Below are positions 1-8,147 of a DNA stretch of 64,000 nt, in pieces. The DNA is taken from the NCBI RefSeq assembly GCF_003667565.1, contig NZ_RCUX01000006.1, positions 1 through 64,000 on the forward strand, given 5' to 3'. The notes below the pieces were generated by a model. The model was not told where the DNA came from. It made no database searches and saw nothing but the letters and a program-made list of their open reading frames with translations. The position numbers and the translations under genes are program-made. Positions within the stretch are counted from its first letter, which is position 1, and each line of letters begins with the position of its first letter. Source of the stretch: Mycetocola tolaasinivorans (GTDB lineage: Bacteria; Actinomycetota; Actinomycetes; Actinomycetales; Microbacteriaceae).

Positions 1-2
1 GT

Positions 3-122
3 GTTTCGGTGGTTATAGCAAGAGGGAAACGCCCGGTTACATTCCGAACCCGGAAGCTAAGGCTCTTTGCGCTGATGGTACTGCAGGGGGGACCCTGTGG
101 GAGAGTAAGTCACCGCCGGACT
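3..122 (+). rRNA. rrf: 5S ribosomal RNA, copy 1
   Basis: About 120 nt matching the actinobacterial 5S pattern, including the core ATTCCGAACCCGGAAGCTAA and GGTACTGCAGGGGGGACC blocks and the complementary GGTG/CACCGCC ends. It lies at the window edge and is followed by a hairpin terminator, so it is probably the last gene of an rRNA operon whose 16S/23S lie upstream. It differs from the second 5S copy (11387-11506) at six positions: 11-12, one near 36, one near 71, and two in the 3' segment. At those 3' positions copy 2 has the more usual GTAGGACACC. The ends are estimated from the family, so a few bases may be off. Confidence 0.95.
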
Positions 123-155
123 TCTTTACAACACTTTGTGTGTTGCAGGTTTAAG

Positions 156-184
156 CCCTGGCCTTTCGAGGTCGGGGTTTTTCT
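156..184 (+). terminator. Rho-independent terminator of the 5S/rRNA unit
   Basis: An 8-bp stem (CCCTGGCC paired with GGTCGGGG, allowing G-U pairs), a 6-nt loop and a following run of T. It sits 33 nt downstream of 5S copy 1. The next bases to 338 hold no convincing gene: 190-320 is a G/T-rich low-complexity stretch (TGTGTGTTGTGT-like) just past the end of the convergent response-regulator gene. Confidence 0.8.
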
Positions 185-338
185 TGTTTAACCCGCACCT
201 GTATGGCGGGTGGGGTGTTGCGTGGGTGTGGGGTGGGTTGGCGCGGCTGTGCCTTGCCCAGAGAGCGTGTGTGTGGGGTGTGTGTTGTGTGTGTTGTGGT
301 CTTGCCTGGAGGGTGAGGCTTTTACTGTTTAACCGGGC

Positions 339-1031
339 TCACGCGTCCAACCCAGAACGCGCCACGATCACCGCGATCTCGGTACGGTTACGAGCGCCGA
401 GCTTCAGCTGAATGTCCTGCAGCGTTGACTTGACCGTGGAGTCCGCGACAAACAGGCGTCGGGCGATCTCCGCGTTGGCAGAGCCGTCCAGCAGTGCGAA
501 GGCGACGTCGCGTTCGCGGGGTGAGAGCAGCTCAACGCTCTGACGAGCCCGCTCCTGCGGAGCGCCGGCGCCGCCGGCGCGTACCCAGTCGGCCAGGTGT
601 GCGGCGCTGCGCGGGGAGAGCGCGGTCTCGCCGCGAGCAACCCCGCGGATGGCCGAGGTGATCGCGTCCGGTCCATCGGATTTCAGGATGAATCCCGCGG
701 CGCCCGCGGCGATGGCCTCAACCACTCGGGGGCCGTCGTCAAACGAGGTCATCATGACAAACTGCGGGGAAACGGGAAGACCCTGCGCGATCGTGACCGC
801 GGCGACCCCATCGATACCGGGCATCCGGACGTCGATGAGGACTACATCGGGCGTGAGCTGCGCACAGGCAGCCATGAGCTCGGCACCGTCCAGCCTGGTC
901 CCCACGACACGAATATCGGGAGTGGCCTGGAGGATGCTGCCAACCCCGGTGTGCACAAACGGGTCGTCATCGACAACGAGGACGCTGATGTGGGGCACAC
1001 CCGAGGGTGCGGAAACGCTGGCGGAAGTCAC
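339..1031 (-). CDS. NarL/LuxR-family response regulator
   Basis: A 230-aa DNA-binding response regulator. An N-terminal receiver domain (about residues 14-130) shows the acidic pocket VVDDD, the phospho-acceptor Asp in VVLIDVRMP and the conserved Lys in FILKSDG. A C-terminal LuxR-type helix-turn-helix (about 165-228) begins LSPRERDVAFALLDG. The gene lies 9 bases downstream of the sensor kinase 1041-2540 on the same strand, so the two form a two-component system, probably co-transcribed. The receiver is expected to be phosphorylated by that kinase. The regulon cannot be read from the sequence. Confidence 0.93.
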   Translation of the reverse strand: MTSASVSAPSGVPHISVLVVDDDPFVHTGVGSILQATPDIRVVGTRLDGAELMAACAQLTPDVVLIDVRMPGIDGVAAVTIAQGLPVSPQFVMMTSFDDGPRVVEAIAAGAAGFILKSDGPDAITSAIRGVARGETALSPRSAAHLADWVRAGGAGAPQERARQSVELLSPRERDVAFALLDGSANAEIARRLFVADSTVKSTLQDIQLKLGARNRTEIAVIVARSGLDA

Positions 1032-1040
1032 CCCTCGATT

Positions 1041-2540
1041 CTAGGGGGCGGGTGTCGCCTGCCCGGCCGGAACCTCCGGCGGAATCCAGGGCAGCCAGGC
1101 GAAGATGCCAAAAACGCCGCCGTCATCGGTACGCGCGGTGAGCGTTCCACCCAGGAGCTGCGCTCGTTCGGTCATCCCGGTGATACCGTGACCGCCGCCC
1201 ACCGACGTGGGTGTGAGCCCCGCTGGGCATGGATTGGTCAGTGTGAGGGTGAGCCCGCTCCCCGGGCCCCCACGCAGGGACAGTGAGACCGTCTGCCCGG
1301 GAGCGTGTCGGCGCGCATTGGCGAGGGCCTCCTGAACGATCCGATAGCAGGCGTGGGCGACGCGCGGATCACAGCCCGCGGCATCGGACAGAAAGACGTT
1401 GGAGACGATTCCTCCCGGCAGCGCCTCGGCGGCCTCGATGAGGTCGGGGAGATCCGCGAGGGAGGTGCGTCCGCCGGCGACGCGCGTGCCCGGCGAGGGG
1501 TCACGCAGCACGTCCACAACGTGTCGCAGATCATCGAGGGAACGCTGAGCGGACTCCCGCACCACGCTTGCGGCACCGGCGAGGGCGGCATCGCTCTCCC
1601 GTGCGTTGACCTCCAGCGCCCCGGCATGCAGGGAGAGCGTGGAAAGCCTCGAGGCGAGGGTGTCGTGAATCTCTCGGGCCACCTCCTGGCGCTCACGCTG
1701 CCGGGTGACCTCATCGCTGAGGGTGGCAGCGCGGCCGCGGGTATCCACGACCTCCGTGAGTGCCACATCGCGTTCGGTGCGCGCGCGCAGGACCAGCCCC
1801 GCGGAGACAAACGGCAAAACCATGACGAGCGTTACCGCGGGGAGTAGCCACGGCAGGGCCGCCTGGACCTCGGCGTAGGGTGCATCCCTCCCCAAAAAGC
1901 TCGCCGTGAGGGATGTGGGCACCGCGCGGGAATCCCAGTACGCAGACACCGTGCAGGCGAGCGTTACCGCAGCGGTCAGAATCCACACCCACTTTCCCCG
2001 GCGGAAGCGCAGTACCGAGACGAGGCCGATTAGCGCGGGGAGTGGGGTGGCGGGCAGCAGGATCGCGAGTCCCGCACCCAGTGCGGTGACGAGGAAGGGG
2101 TAGCGAAAACGCCAGATCAGAAGGATCGACAGCCCCACGGCGAGGAACGCGGAGATTCCCGCGGCCGCGGTAATCACCGCGTTTGTGCCGGGCGCGCCCG
2201 CTTCCACGCCACCCGAGTGCTGCACCACGGGCGTCAGCGCAAAGAACAGGCTGACCCACACCCACGTGGTCGTGGCAGTGCCTCGACGAATACGACGAAA
2301 CTGCCGGCCGGGAGCGCGCGCGGGCTGGCCCTGGCGCGAAGGTGCTCCCGTCGGGGCTTGGGTGCTCCCCCGAACGCTGATCAGCGCGGGCTGTCCACCC
2401 TGCGCCGGCAGGGTGGCGTATCCGGGCGGAAGCGTGGGGAACGCATCGTGAGCGGGCGCGCCAAAACCGGGGTGAGGAGGCACGTATCCCTGCGTGTTGG
2501 GGGCTCCAGGGTGCGAGCCCGGAGGCAGGGGAGAGGTCAT
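1041..2540 (-). CDS. NarL-type sensor histidine kinase
   Basis: A 499-aa HisKA_3-family kinase. Residues 1 to about 90 are a Pro/Gly/Gln-rich cytoplasmic tail, followed by about six hydrophobic segments with almost no extracytoplasmic loop, then a coiled-coil-like linker. The dimerisation helix carries the phospho-acceptor His in REIHDTLASRLSTLS. The ATPase domain has N-box EALANARRHAP and the G-box in GGGHGITGMTERA. I chose the ATG at 2540 (MTSPLPPG) because AAGG lies upstream and the longer reading frame has an atypical Arg/Pro-rich start. With no periplasmic sensor domain it probably senses membrane or envelope stress (inference). Its partner is the regulator at 339-1031. Confidence 0.9.
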   Translation of the reverse strand: MTSPLPPGSHPGAPNTQGYVPPHPGFGAPAHDAFPTLPPGYATLPAQGGQPALISVRGSTQAPTGAPSRQGQPARAPGRQFRRIRRGTATTTWVWVSLFFALTPVVQHSGGVEAGAPGTNAVITAAAGISAFLAVGLSILLIWRFRYPFLVTALGAGLAILLPATPLPALIGLVSVLRFRRGKWVWILTAAVTLACTVSAYWDSRAVPTSLTASFLGRDAPYAEVQAALPWLLPAVTLVMVLPFVSAGLVLRARTERDVALTEVVDTRGRAATLSDEVTRQRERQEVAREIHDTLASRLSTLSLHAGALEVNARESDAALAGAASVVRESAQRSLDDLRHVVDVLRDPSPGTRVAGGRTSLADLPDLIEAAEALPGGIVSNVFLSDAAGCDPRVAHACYRIVQEALANARRHAPGQTVSLSLRGGPGSGLTLTLTNPCPAGLTPTSVGGGHGITGMTERAQLLGGTLTARTDDGGVFGIFAWLPWIPPEVPAGQATPAP

Positions 2541-2751
2541 GCCCTTCATCGTAGGGCAGGGCAGCCGTGCGCCGCGGCCGCCAAGCGGGGGGAGCGAATA
2601 CCGCGGAGAATCCCCCCAAACGGCGGGAGACATCGGCCCGTTTGGCGGGAGCGCGCGGGTGCCTCGCACTGGTTATCTGGGTCTCGGGTCGATTCGCGGC
2701 CCGGCGACCCGCTCGAATAGCGGCGCACCCGACTCGAAGGACACAGCAACC

Positions 2752-3429
2752 ATGAGCACTCCCCAGAACCCCATCTATGCCCCGGAACCGCAGCACCAGG
2801 CCCTGCCGCCGGTGAAGAAGCGCAGCTGGTTTGCCCGGCACAAGGTGCTCACCGTGCTGGGCATTGTGGGGGCGATCATCGTGGTGGCCAGCGTCGCCGC
2901 GGGTGGCGGATCGAAGGGCGATGGTGTCGTGGCCGTGAAGACCCCGGCGGCTGGGGAACCCGCCGCTCAGGAATCGGGGGCCGAGGAACCGGCGAAGGAG
3001 GAACCGGCCAAGGAAGCGCCGGGCAAGGATCTTCCCGCGATCGGCACCCCGGTGACCGCCGGATCCATGGAGTTCACCGTGACGGGAGTGGAAGAGGCCG
3101 GTGCCAGCGTCGGCGGCCAGTATCTCTCGGCGACCGCCCAGGGCCGATTTGTGCGCGTTGCGCTGTCAGTTAAGAACGTGGGAAATAATCCCGAGACCTT
3201 CCTCGTGAACTACCTCAAGGTGGAGGACTCGCAGGGGCGGAGCTTTAACGCGGACAGTAGCGCCACGATCTATGACACGGCATCGGCAGACACCTGGATT
3301 TCCGAGATCAACCCGGGAAACGCCGTCACCGGATCGGTGATTTTTGACCTGCCGGCGGACGCCGAACTTGCCACGCTGACGGTGTCGAATTCGGTCTGGG
3401 GAAGCGGAAAGAAGATCGCGCTGAACTAG
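2752..3429 (+). CDS. DUF4352 (Telokin-like) membrane-anchored protein
   Basis: A 225-aa protein. A short Pro/Gln-rich cytoplasmic tail is followed by basic residues KKRSWFARHK, one transmembrane helix (about 33-52), a Glu/Ala/Pro/Lys-rich spacer of repeated EEPAKE units, and a C-terminal beta-sandwich of about 110 residues. The last has the DUF4352 pattern (MEFTVTGVE, RFVRVALSVKNVGNNP, FNADSSATIYD). Such proteins are exported and their function is generally unknown. The ATG at 2752 is chosen because GAAGGA lies upstream and the N-terminus then begins with the usual short tail. It is divergent from the kinase gene, with 211 bp between starts, so the two could share regulation. Confidence 0.85.
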   Translation: MSTPQNPIYAPEPQHQALPPVKKRSWFARHKVLTVLGIVGAIIVVASVAAGGGSKGDGVVAVKTPAAGEPAAQESGAEEPAKEEPAKEAPGKDLPAIGTPVTAGSMEFTVTGVEEAGASVGGQYLSATAQGRFVRVALSVKNVGNNPETFLVNYLKVEDSQGRSFNADSSATIYDTASADTWISEINPGNAVTGSVIFDLPADAELATLTVSNSVWGSGKKIALN

Positions 3430-3439
3430 GCTCGGCGGC

Positions 3440-3497
3440 GTGTTCCGGTCGCCCGGGTGGCGGCCGGAACACCCTTACCGTCGGTAACGTTTTTGTC
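3440..3497 (+). terminator. Terminator after the DUF4352 gene
   Basis: A stem GTGTTCCGG / CCGGAACAC (3440-3448 with 3464-3472) is followed at once by a small TTACC/GGTAA hairpin and the run GTTTTTG. Together they can end transcription before the ROK-regulator promoter. Confidence 0.6.
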
Positions 3498-3525
3498 ACG
3501 TTCACCCCAAAATTGCTTGCGCTTA

Positions 3526-3552
3526 GTTTGTTCGTAAGCTTTACTAACAAAC
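3526..3552 (+). promoter_or_regulatory. Operator-like inverted repeat abutting the ROK regulator start codon
   Basis: A 27-bp near-perfect palindrome: left arm GTTTGTTCGTAA, centre GCT, right arm TTACTAACAAAC, with one mismatched pair. It ends on the base before the ATG at 3553. A candidate -35 TTGCTT (3513-3518) and -10 TAAGCT (3535-3540) with 16-bp spacing place the -10 inside the palindrome and the transcript start close to the ATG. The mRNA may therefore be leaderless and shut off by repressor bound here. The ligand protein is inferred to be the ROK regulator itself. Confidence 0.65.
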
Positions 3553-4743
3553 ATGACTCAGGGAGTTGACACCGATCGCAACGTAGCGACGGGGCGCGTG
3601 CCTCGTAGCGGCACCGCCGTGCGCGGGCTTCGGCCCACTGCAAAGGCGCTGCCCGAGCACGCACGCAGCCACAACCGCTCCCTCGTTCTCCAGCAGCTCT
3701 ACCGCACCGAGGGGCTCAGCCGCGCAGACATCGCGCGCAGCACCGGTCTCACCCGCGTCACGATCTCCGACCTCGTTGCCGAGCTGATCGGGGAGGGCCT
3801 GATCGCCGAACTCGGTCAGCGCGAGGCAGCCCGCCCGGGCAAGCCCGCTACCCTGCTCTCGCTCAACGTGAACGCGTTCCACCTCATCGGCATGGATCTC
3901 TCCGACAAGGTCGCGTTCCACGCCGCCCGCTTCGACCTCAGCGGGGCCATCATCGAACGCGCCTCGCACCCCCGCGGCTCCGCCGTCGGTGACGACGCCC
4001 TGGAAATCGTCTACTCCCTCGTCGATGGGCTGATCGCCGATCGCTCGGCACCGATCCTCGGCATCGGCGTGGGCAGCCCCGGTGTGGTTGACGGCAACGG
4101 CCGCATCCGCACCGCCCCCAACCTGGGATGGCACGACCTGCCGCTGCGGGACCTGCTCGAGGCCCGCTTCGCCCTGCCCGTGACCGTCGCCAACGACGCC
4201 AACACCGCGGTGCTCGCCGAGCACGCCTTCGGCAGCCAAAACGCCGCAAACGACCTGATCCTGATTCAGATTGGTGCCGGTGTTGGTGCCGGGCTGATCG
4301 TCGACGGCGTTCCCGTTTCGGGCAGCCGTGCGGCCGCCGGTGAAATCGGTCACGTCGTGGTGGGCACCGATGGTGGCCCGCGTTGCGCATGCGGTAAGGA
4401 CGGCTGTGTCGAGGCCTGGGTGGCCGCCGGCCGCCTCGCCGAACAGCTGGAATCCGCCGCCACCCCGGCCGAAGCACAGGCCCTCCTCGCCGCCGCCGGA
4501 GAGCGCCTGGGCATCGCCCTCGCCCCGGTAGTGGGCGTCCTCAACCTCGCCGAGATCGTGCTCAGCGGGCCCACAGAACTTCTCGAAGGTGCGTTTGCAA
4601 CCGCCGTCCTCGAGACCATCCGTCAGCGCACAATCAGTGATATTCACGCTGAACTGACGCTGCGAATGACCGCGCTCGGCCAGGACATCGTCCTGCGCGG
4701 CGCGGCCGTCCTTGTCCTCTCCGGACAGCTTGGGGTTTCATAG
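3553..4743 (+). CDS. ROK-family transcriptional repressor (NagC/XylR type)
   Basis: A 396-aa regulator. An N-terminal winged helix (about residues 35-95, with RADIARSTGLTRVTISDLVAEL) precedes an ATPase-like ROK domain. That domain contains the zinc-binding motif CACGKDGCVEAW and the sugar-binding segments GVGSPGVVDG and GEIGHVVV. Such proteins repress amino-sugar or sugar genes and release DNA on binding a sugar or sugar phosphate. It heads the transporter/hexosaminidase/NagB cluster on the same strand, so it is the likely local repressor, with N-acetylglucosamine or its 6-phosphate as likely inducer (inference). There is no Shine-Dalgarno before the ATG because the palindrome 3526-3552 abuts it, which suggests a leaderless message. 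Confidence 0.9.
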   Translation: MTQGVDTDRNVATGRVPRSGTAVRGLRPTAKALPEHARSHNRSLVLQQLYRTEGLSRADIARSTGLTRVTISDLVAELIGEGLIAELGQREAARPGKPATLLSLNVNAFHLIGMDLSDKVAFHAARFDLSGAIIERASHPRGSAVGDDALEIVYSLVDGLIADRSAPILGIGVGSPGVVDGNGRIRTAPNLGWHDLPLRDLLEARFALPVTVANDANTAVLAEHAFGSQNAANDLILIQIGAGVGAGLIVDGVPVSGSRAAAGEIGHVVVGTDGGPRCACGKDGCVEAWVAAGRLAEQLESAATPAEAQALLAAAGERLGIALAPVVGVLNLAEIVLSGPTELLEGAFATAVLETIRQRTISDIHAELTLRMTALGQDIVLRGAAVLVLSGQLGVS

Positions 4744-4804
4744 CCGAGACCCCGAGAACGATCACATGATCACCTCGTCACACCAATTGTTAAAGGAACG
4801 CATC

Positions 4805-6082
4805 ATGAAGAAGAAACTGGGAGTACTGGCCCTCGTGGCCGCGTCGGCCCTGGCTCTGACCAGCTGCGCCAGCAACGGCGATCCGGGATCCAGCGGGGCC
4901 CCCGCGGCCGACGCAAAGATTCGCGTTTGGCTCGTGGGAACAGACACCCCGAAGGAAGCACGCGAGTACCTCACCACCACGTTCGAGAAGGAAAACCCGG
5001 GATCAAAGCTGATCATCGAGGAGCAGTCCTGGACCGGTCTCGTGGACAAGCTCAACACCAACCTCTCGGGTAGCGACAGCCCCGACGTGGTTGAGGTGGG
5101 TAACACCCAGGCCGCAGCATTCACCTCGGCCGGTGCCTTCCTCGACCTCACCAAGGAGTTCGACTCCCTCGGTGGCAAGGACCTGCTGCCCGGCTTCGTT
5201 GAGGCCGGAAGCTACGACGGCAAGTTCTACGCCGCACCGCTCTACTCGGGCGCGCGCCTCGTGTTCTTCAAGAAGGACGCACTCTCCGCAGCCGGGCTGA
5301 CCGTTCCCACCACGCTGGCCGACTACGTATCGAACGGCAAGAAGCTCGCGGCAGACAACGCCGGCAAGTCGGGTATCTGGTGGCCCGGACAGGACTGGTA
5401 CAACGCCCTCCCCTTCATCTGGGAGAACGGTGGCGAGGTGGCCACGTTCAAGGATGGCAAGTGGTCCTCGGCCTTCTCGACCGCGAACTCGCTCGAGGGT
5501 CTGAAGCAGGTTCAGGACGCCATGGTCAACGCCTCGCGCGCACCGAAGGACGGCAAGGAAGACAACCCGCAGGTTGGTTTCTGTGATGGAACCTCGCTGC
5601 AGCTCTCGGCGCCCAGCTGGGTGAAGTGGTCGATCCTCGCCCCCGCCGACTCGGAGACCCCGGGCTGCCCGGACCAGGAAGAGAACCTGGGAGTCTACGC
5701 TCTGCCCGGTAAGGATGGCGGTGCCGCTTCGGTCATGGCCGGTGGCTCGAACATCGCCGTGTCGAACAAGTCGAAGAACCCGGAGCTGGCAACCAAGGCG
5801 CTGAAGATCATCCTCAGCGACGAGTTCCAGACCATCTACGCAAAGAACGGTCTCGTTCCCGCGAAGCTCTCGCTGGCCAAGGAACTCGGCACCGATGAGG
5901 TTGCCACCGCAACCGCCGAGGCTGCCGGTAAGGCTCGTCTGACCCCGCCGTCGCCGAAGTGGGCAGACGTCGAGGCAGCCGGTCTGCTGCAGGACTTCTT
6001 CGTGAAGATCGCTCAGGGCGGCGACGTTGAGTCGCTCGCCAAGGAGCTCGACAAGAAGATCGACGGCGTTCTCAACGGCTAA
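4805..6082 (+). CDS. Sugar ABC transporter substrate-binding lipoprotein (amino-sugar locus)
   Basis: A 425-aa family-1 extracellular solute-binding protein. The N-terminus MKKKLGVLALVAASALALTS ends in lipobox LTSC, predicting cleavage and lipidation at Cys19 and anchoring to the outer face of the membrane. The mature part has typical features: IRVWLVGTDTP, SPDVVEVGNTQ, and aromatic residues such as WWPGQDWYNALPF likely to line a sugar pocket. AAAGGA at 4792-4797 supports this start. It is followed by two strong hairpins and then the permeases. The neighbouring hexosaminidase, kinase and NagB suggest that the ligand is N-acetylglucosamine, chitobiose or a muropeptide-derived sugar (inference), comparable to NgcE or DasA. 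Confidence 0.9.
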   Translation: MKKKLGVLALVAASALALTSCASNGDPGSSGAPAADAKIRVWLVGTDTPKEAREYLTTTFEKENPGSKLIIEEQSWTGLVDKLNTNLSGSDSPDVVEVGNTQAAAFTSAGAFLDLTKEFDSLGGKDLLPGFVEAGSYDGKFYAAPLYSGARLVFFKKDALSAAGLTVPTTLADYVSNGKKLAADNAGKSGIWWPGQDWYNALPFIWENGGEVATFKDGKWSSAFSTANSLEGLKQVQDAMVNASRAPKDGKEDNPQVGFCDGTSLQLSAPSWVKWSILAPADSETPGCPDQEENLGVYALPGKDGGAASVMAGGSNIAVSNKSKNPELATKALKIILSDEFQTIYAKNGLVPAKLSLAKELGTDEVATATAEAAGKARLTPPSPKWADVEAAGLLQDFFVKIAQGGDVESLAKELDKKIDGVLNG

Positions 6083-6089
6083 CGCCACC

Positions 6090-6165
6090 GGATCGGTCGC
6101 GGCGCTCGTCGCGACCGATCCTCCCCACGCTGGGTCGGCCGGGGGACCACACACCCCCGGCCGAC
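6090..6165 (+). promoter_or_regulatory. Two tandem intercistronic hairpins between binding protein and permease genes
   Basis: The first stem pairs GGATCGGTCGCG (6090-6101) with CGCGACCGATCC (6110-6121). The second pairs GTCGGCCGGGGG (6134-6145) with CCCCCGGCCGAC (6154-6165) and is followed by TCTATTTCT. Both are perfect 12-bp stems. Such structures commonly stabilise the upstream mRNA or terminate part of the transcripts, giving more binding protein than permease. That role is inferred here. Confidence 0.7.
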
Positions 6166-6240
6166 TCTATTTCTCCAGAGCATCGCCCCCGCGAATTACC
6201 CGGTCGCTATCCCCACCATCTCACTGAAGAGAGACCCAGT

Positions 6241-7227
6241 ATGTCTACCCTGAACAGCGCTCGACCGCGGGTGCCAGACGAACCCAAGGAACCCGAGCTT
6301 CCACAGCCCGCCGGGCCCAAGCTCAGCGGGCGGGCAAAACTCGGAACGAAGCTGACGCCCTATGGGCTGCTGGTTCCCGCCCTCGCGGTCCTTGCGGTGG
6401 TGATCGGCTGGCCGCTGATCAACCTCATCATCATGTCGTTCCAGAAGTTCGGCCGCGCCCAGGTTTTTGGTGCCCCGCCGGAGTGGATCGGCTTCGGCAA
6501 CTATGCGAAGGTCCTATCCGACTCCACCTTCTGGGAAGTCCTCGGCCGCTCGCTCCTGTTCTGCCTCGTGTGTGTGGTCTTCACCATGCTGCTGGGCACG
6601 CTCATCGCGATGATGATGGTGCGTCTCACCAAGTTCTTCCGTCTCCTGCTGTCGGTTGGTCTGCTGCTGGCCTGGGCAATGCCCGCGCTGACCGCGACCA
6701 TCGTCTGGGGCTGGATCTTTGACACCGACTACGGTGTGATCAACAACGTGCTGGTCAACGTGTTTGGCCTCGATTTCCAGCAGCACTCCTGGCTGATCAA
6801 CCCCGTCTCCTTCTTCTTTGTCGCGGCGATCATCGTGATCTGGGGTGCCGTCCCGTTCGTGACGTTCACCGTGTACGCCGGCCTCACCCAGGTGCCCGAT
6901 GAGGTGCTCGAGGCCGCCTCCCTCGACGGTGCCGGTTATGTGCAGCGCTTCCGCCTGATCGTCTTCCCGTACCTGAAGTCAATCTTCGTGGTGATCACGA
7001 TCCTGCAAATCATCTGGGACCTTCGGGTGTTCACTCAGATCTACGCGCTGCAGGGTATCGGTGGCATCAAGGAACAGACCAGCACGCTCGGCGTGTACAT
7101 CTATCAGACCTCGCTGGGTAGTGGCGAGTACGGCATCGGTGGTGCCATCGCCGTGATCACGGTGATCATCCTCATGGCCATCTCGCTGTACTACGTCCGC
7201 CAGAGCATCAAGGAGGAGGAGCTGTGA
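6241..7227 (+). CDS. Sugar ABC transporter permease (MalF type)
   Basis: A 328-aa inner-membrane subunit. About 40 polar, Pro-rich residues precede six predicted transmembrane helices. The cytoplasmic EAA loop reads VPDEVLEAASLDGAGYVQRFRLI, the site that contacts the ATPase. GAAGAGAG lies upstream of the ATG. Its stop overlaps the start of the next permease (GTGA). No ATP-binding subunit is encoded in the cluster, so a shared MsiK-like ATPase elsewhere in the genome is expected, as in other actinobacterial sugar importers. Confidence 0.92.
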   Translation: MSTLNSARPRVPDEPKEPELPQPAGPKLSGRAKLGTKLTPYGLLVPALAVLAVVIGWPLINLIIMSFQKFGRAQVFGAPPEWIGFGNYAKVLSDSTFWEVLGRSLLFCLVCVVFTMLLGTLIAMMMVRLTKFFRLLLSVGLLLAWAMPALTATIVWGWIFDTDYGVINNVLVNVFGLDFQQHSWLINPVSFFFVAAIIVIWGAVPFVTFTVYAGLTQVPDEVLEAASLDGAGYVQRFRLIVFPYLKSIFVVITILQIIWDLRVFTQIYALQGIGGIKEQTSTLGVYIYQTSLGSGEYGIGGAIAVITVIILMAISLYYVRQSIKEEEL

Positions 7228-8144
7228 CCACGCAGACCCCGCTCGCCCCGGCCGCCACCCGCGTCCGCCCGCCCGCGTCCAGGACCGCCGGCAACGGTGC
7301 CGTCCGTCGCCGGAAAACCACCACCGTTGTGCTGAGCATCATTTCGGTCTTTATCTTCCTCTGCGCCGTTTTCCCGGTGTACTGGATGATCAACACCTCG
7401 TTCCAGCCGAACAACGAGATCCGCTCCTCGACCCTGCACTTCTGGCCCGACAACTTCACCCTGCGCAACTACTACACGGTGCTGTTTGAGCCCGGCCGGA
7501 CCCCGTTCCTGCCCGCGCTCGGTAACTCCCTCGTGGTAACCCTGCTGACCGTGACCATCGCGCTGGTGTTTGCGTTCCTGGCGTCGCTCGCCGTGACGCG
7601 CTTCCGCTTCAAGAGCCGCAAGGCCTTCATCCTCACCATCCTCATCATCCAGATGATCCCGGCCGAGGCGATGATCGTCTCGACCTACCGGGTGCTTGAT
7701 GGCTGGCACCTGCTCAACACCATCATCGGTTTGACCCTGGTGTACGTGGCCACGGTGCTTCCCTTTACCATCTGGACCCTGCGCGGGTTCGTGAACGGTA
7801 TCCCGGTGGAGCTCGAGGAGGCCGGTATGGTCGATGGGCTCTCCCGCTCCGGCGCGTTCTGGAAGATCACCTTCCCGCTGCTCGCCCCGGGCCTCGTGGC
7901 CACCGGTGTGTTTGGTTTCATCCAGGCGTGGAACGAGTTCCTGCTGGCCCTGGTGGTCAACTCGCGGCCGGATATGATGACGTTGCCCGTGTGGCTGCGC
8001 ACGTTCCAGACCCTCACCGGCACCACAAACTGGGCCGCCATCATGGCCGGCTCGACCCTCATGGCGATCCCCGTGATCGTCTTCTTCTTGATCGTTCAGG
8101 GCCGGATGACCAGTGGCCTGGTCTCCGGTGCCGTGAAGGGATAA
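7224..8144 (+). CDS. Sugar ABC transporter permease (MalG type)
   Basis: A 306-aa second permease with six predicted helices and the EAA loop GIPVELEEAGMVDGLSRSGAFWKITFPLL. It starts with GTG at 7224, overlapping the upstream stop by four bases and preceded by AAGGAGGAGG, a strong ribosome-binding site, so the two permeases are translationally coupled. It ends three bases before the hexosaminidase gene. It should form the heterodimeric membrane channel with 6241-7227. Confidence 0.92.
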   Translation: MTTQTPLAPAATRVRPPASRTAGNGAVRRRKTTTVVLSIISVFIFLCAVFPVYWMINTSFQPNNEIRSSTLHFWPDNFTLRNYYTVLFEPGRTPFLPALGNSLVVTLLTVTIALVFAFLASLAVTRFRFKSRKAFILTILIIQMIPAEAMIVSTYRVLDGWHLLNTIIGLTLVYVATVLPFTIWTLRGFVNGIPVELEEAGMVDGLSRSGAFWKITFPLLAPGLVATGVFGFIQAWNEFLLALVVNSRPDMMTLPVWLRTFQTLTGTTNWAAIMAGSTLMAIPVIVFFLIVQGRMTSGLVSGAVKG

Positions 8145-8147
8145 CCC

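Noticed and set aside
9-411. Short reading frames across the 5S gene and the G/T-rich stretch after it
   Set aside because: They overlap the rRNA, terminator and response-regulator end and have no coding character; the near-identical frame recurs at the second 5S only because the rRNA sequence is shared.
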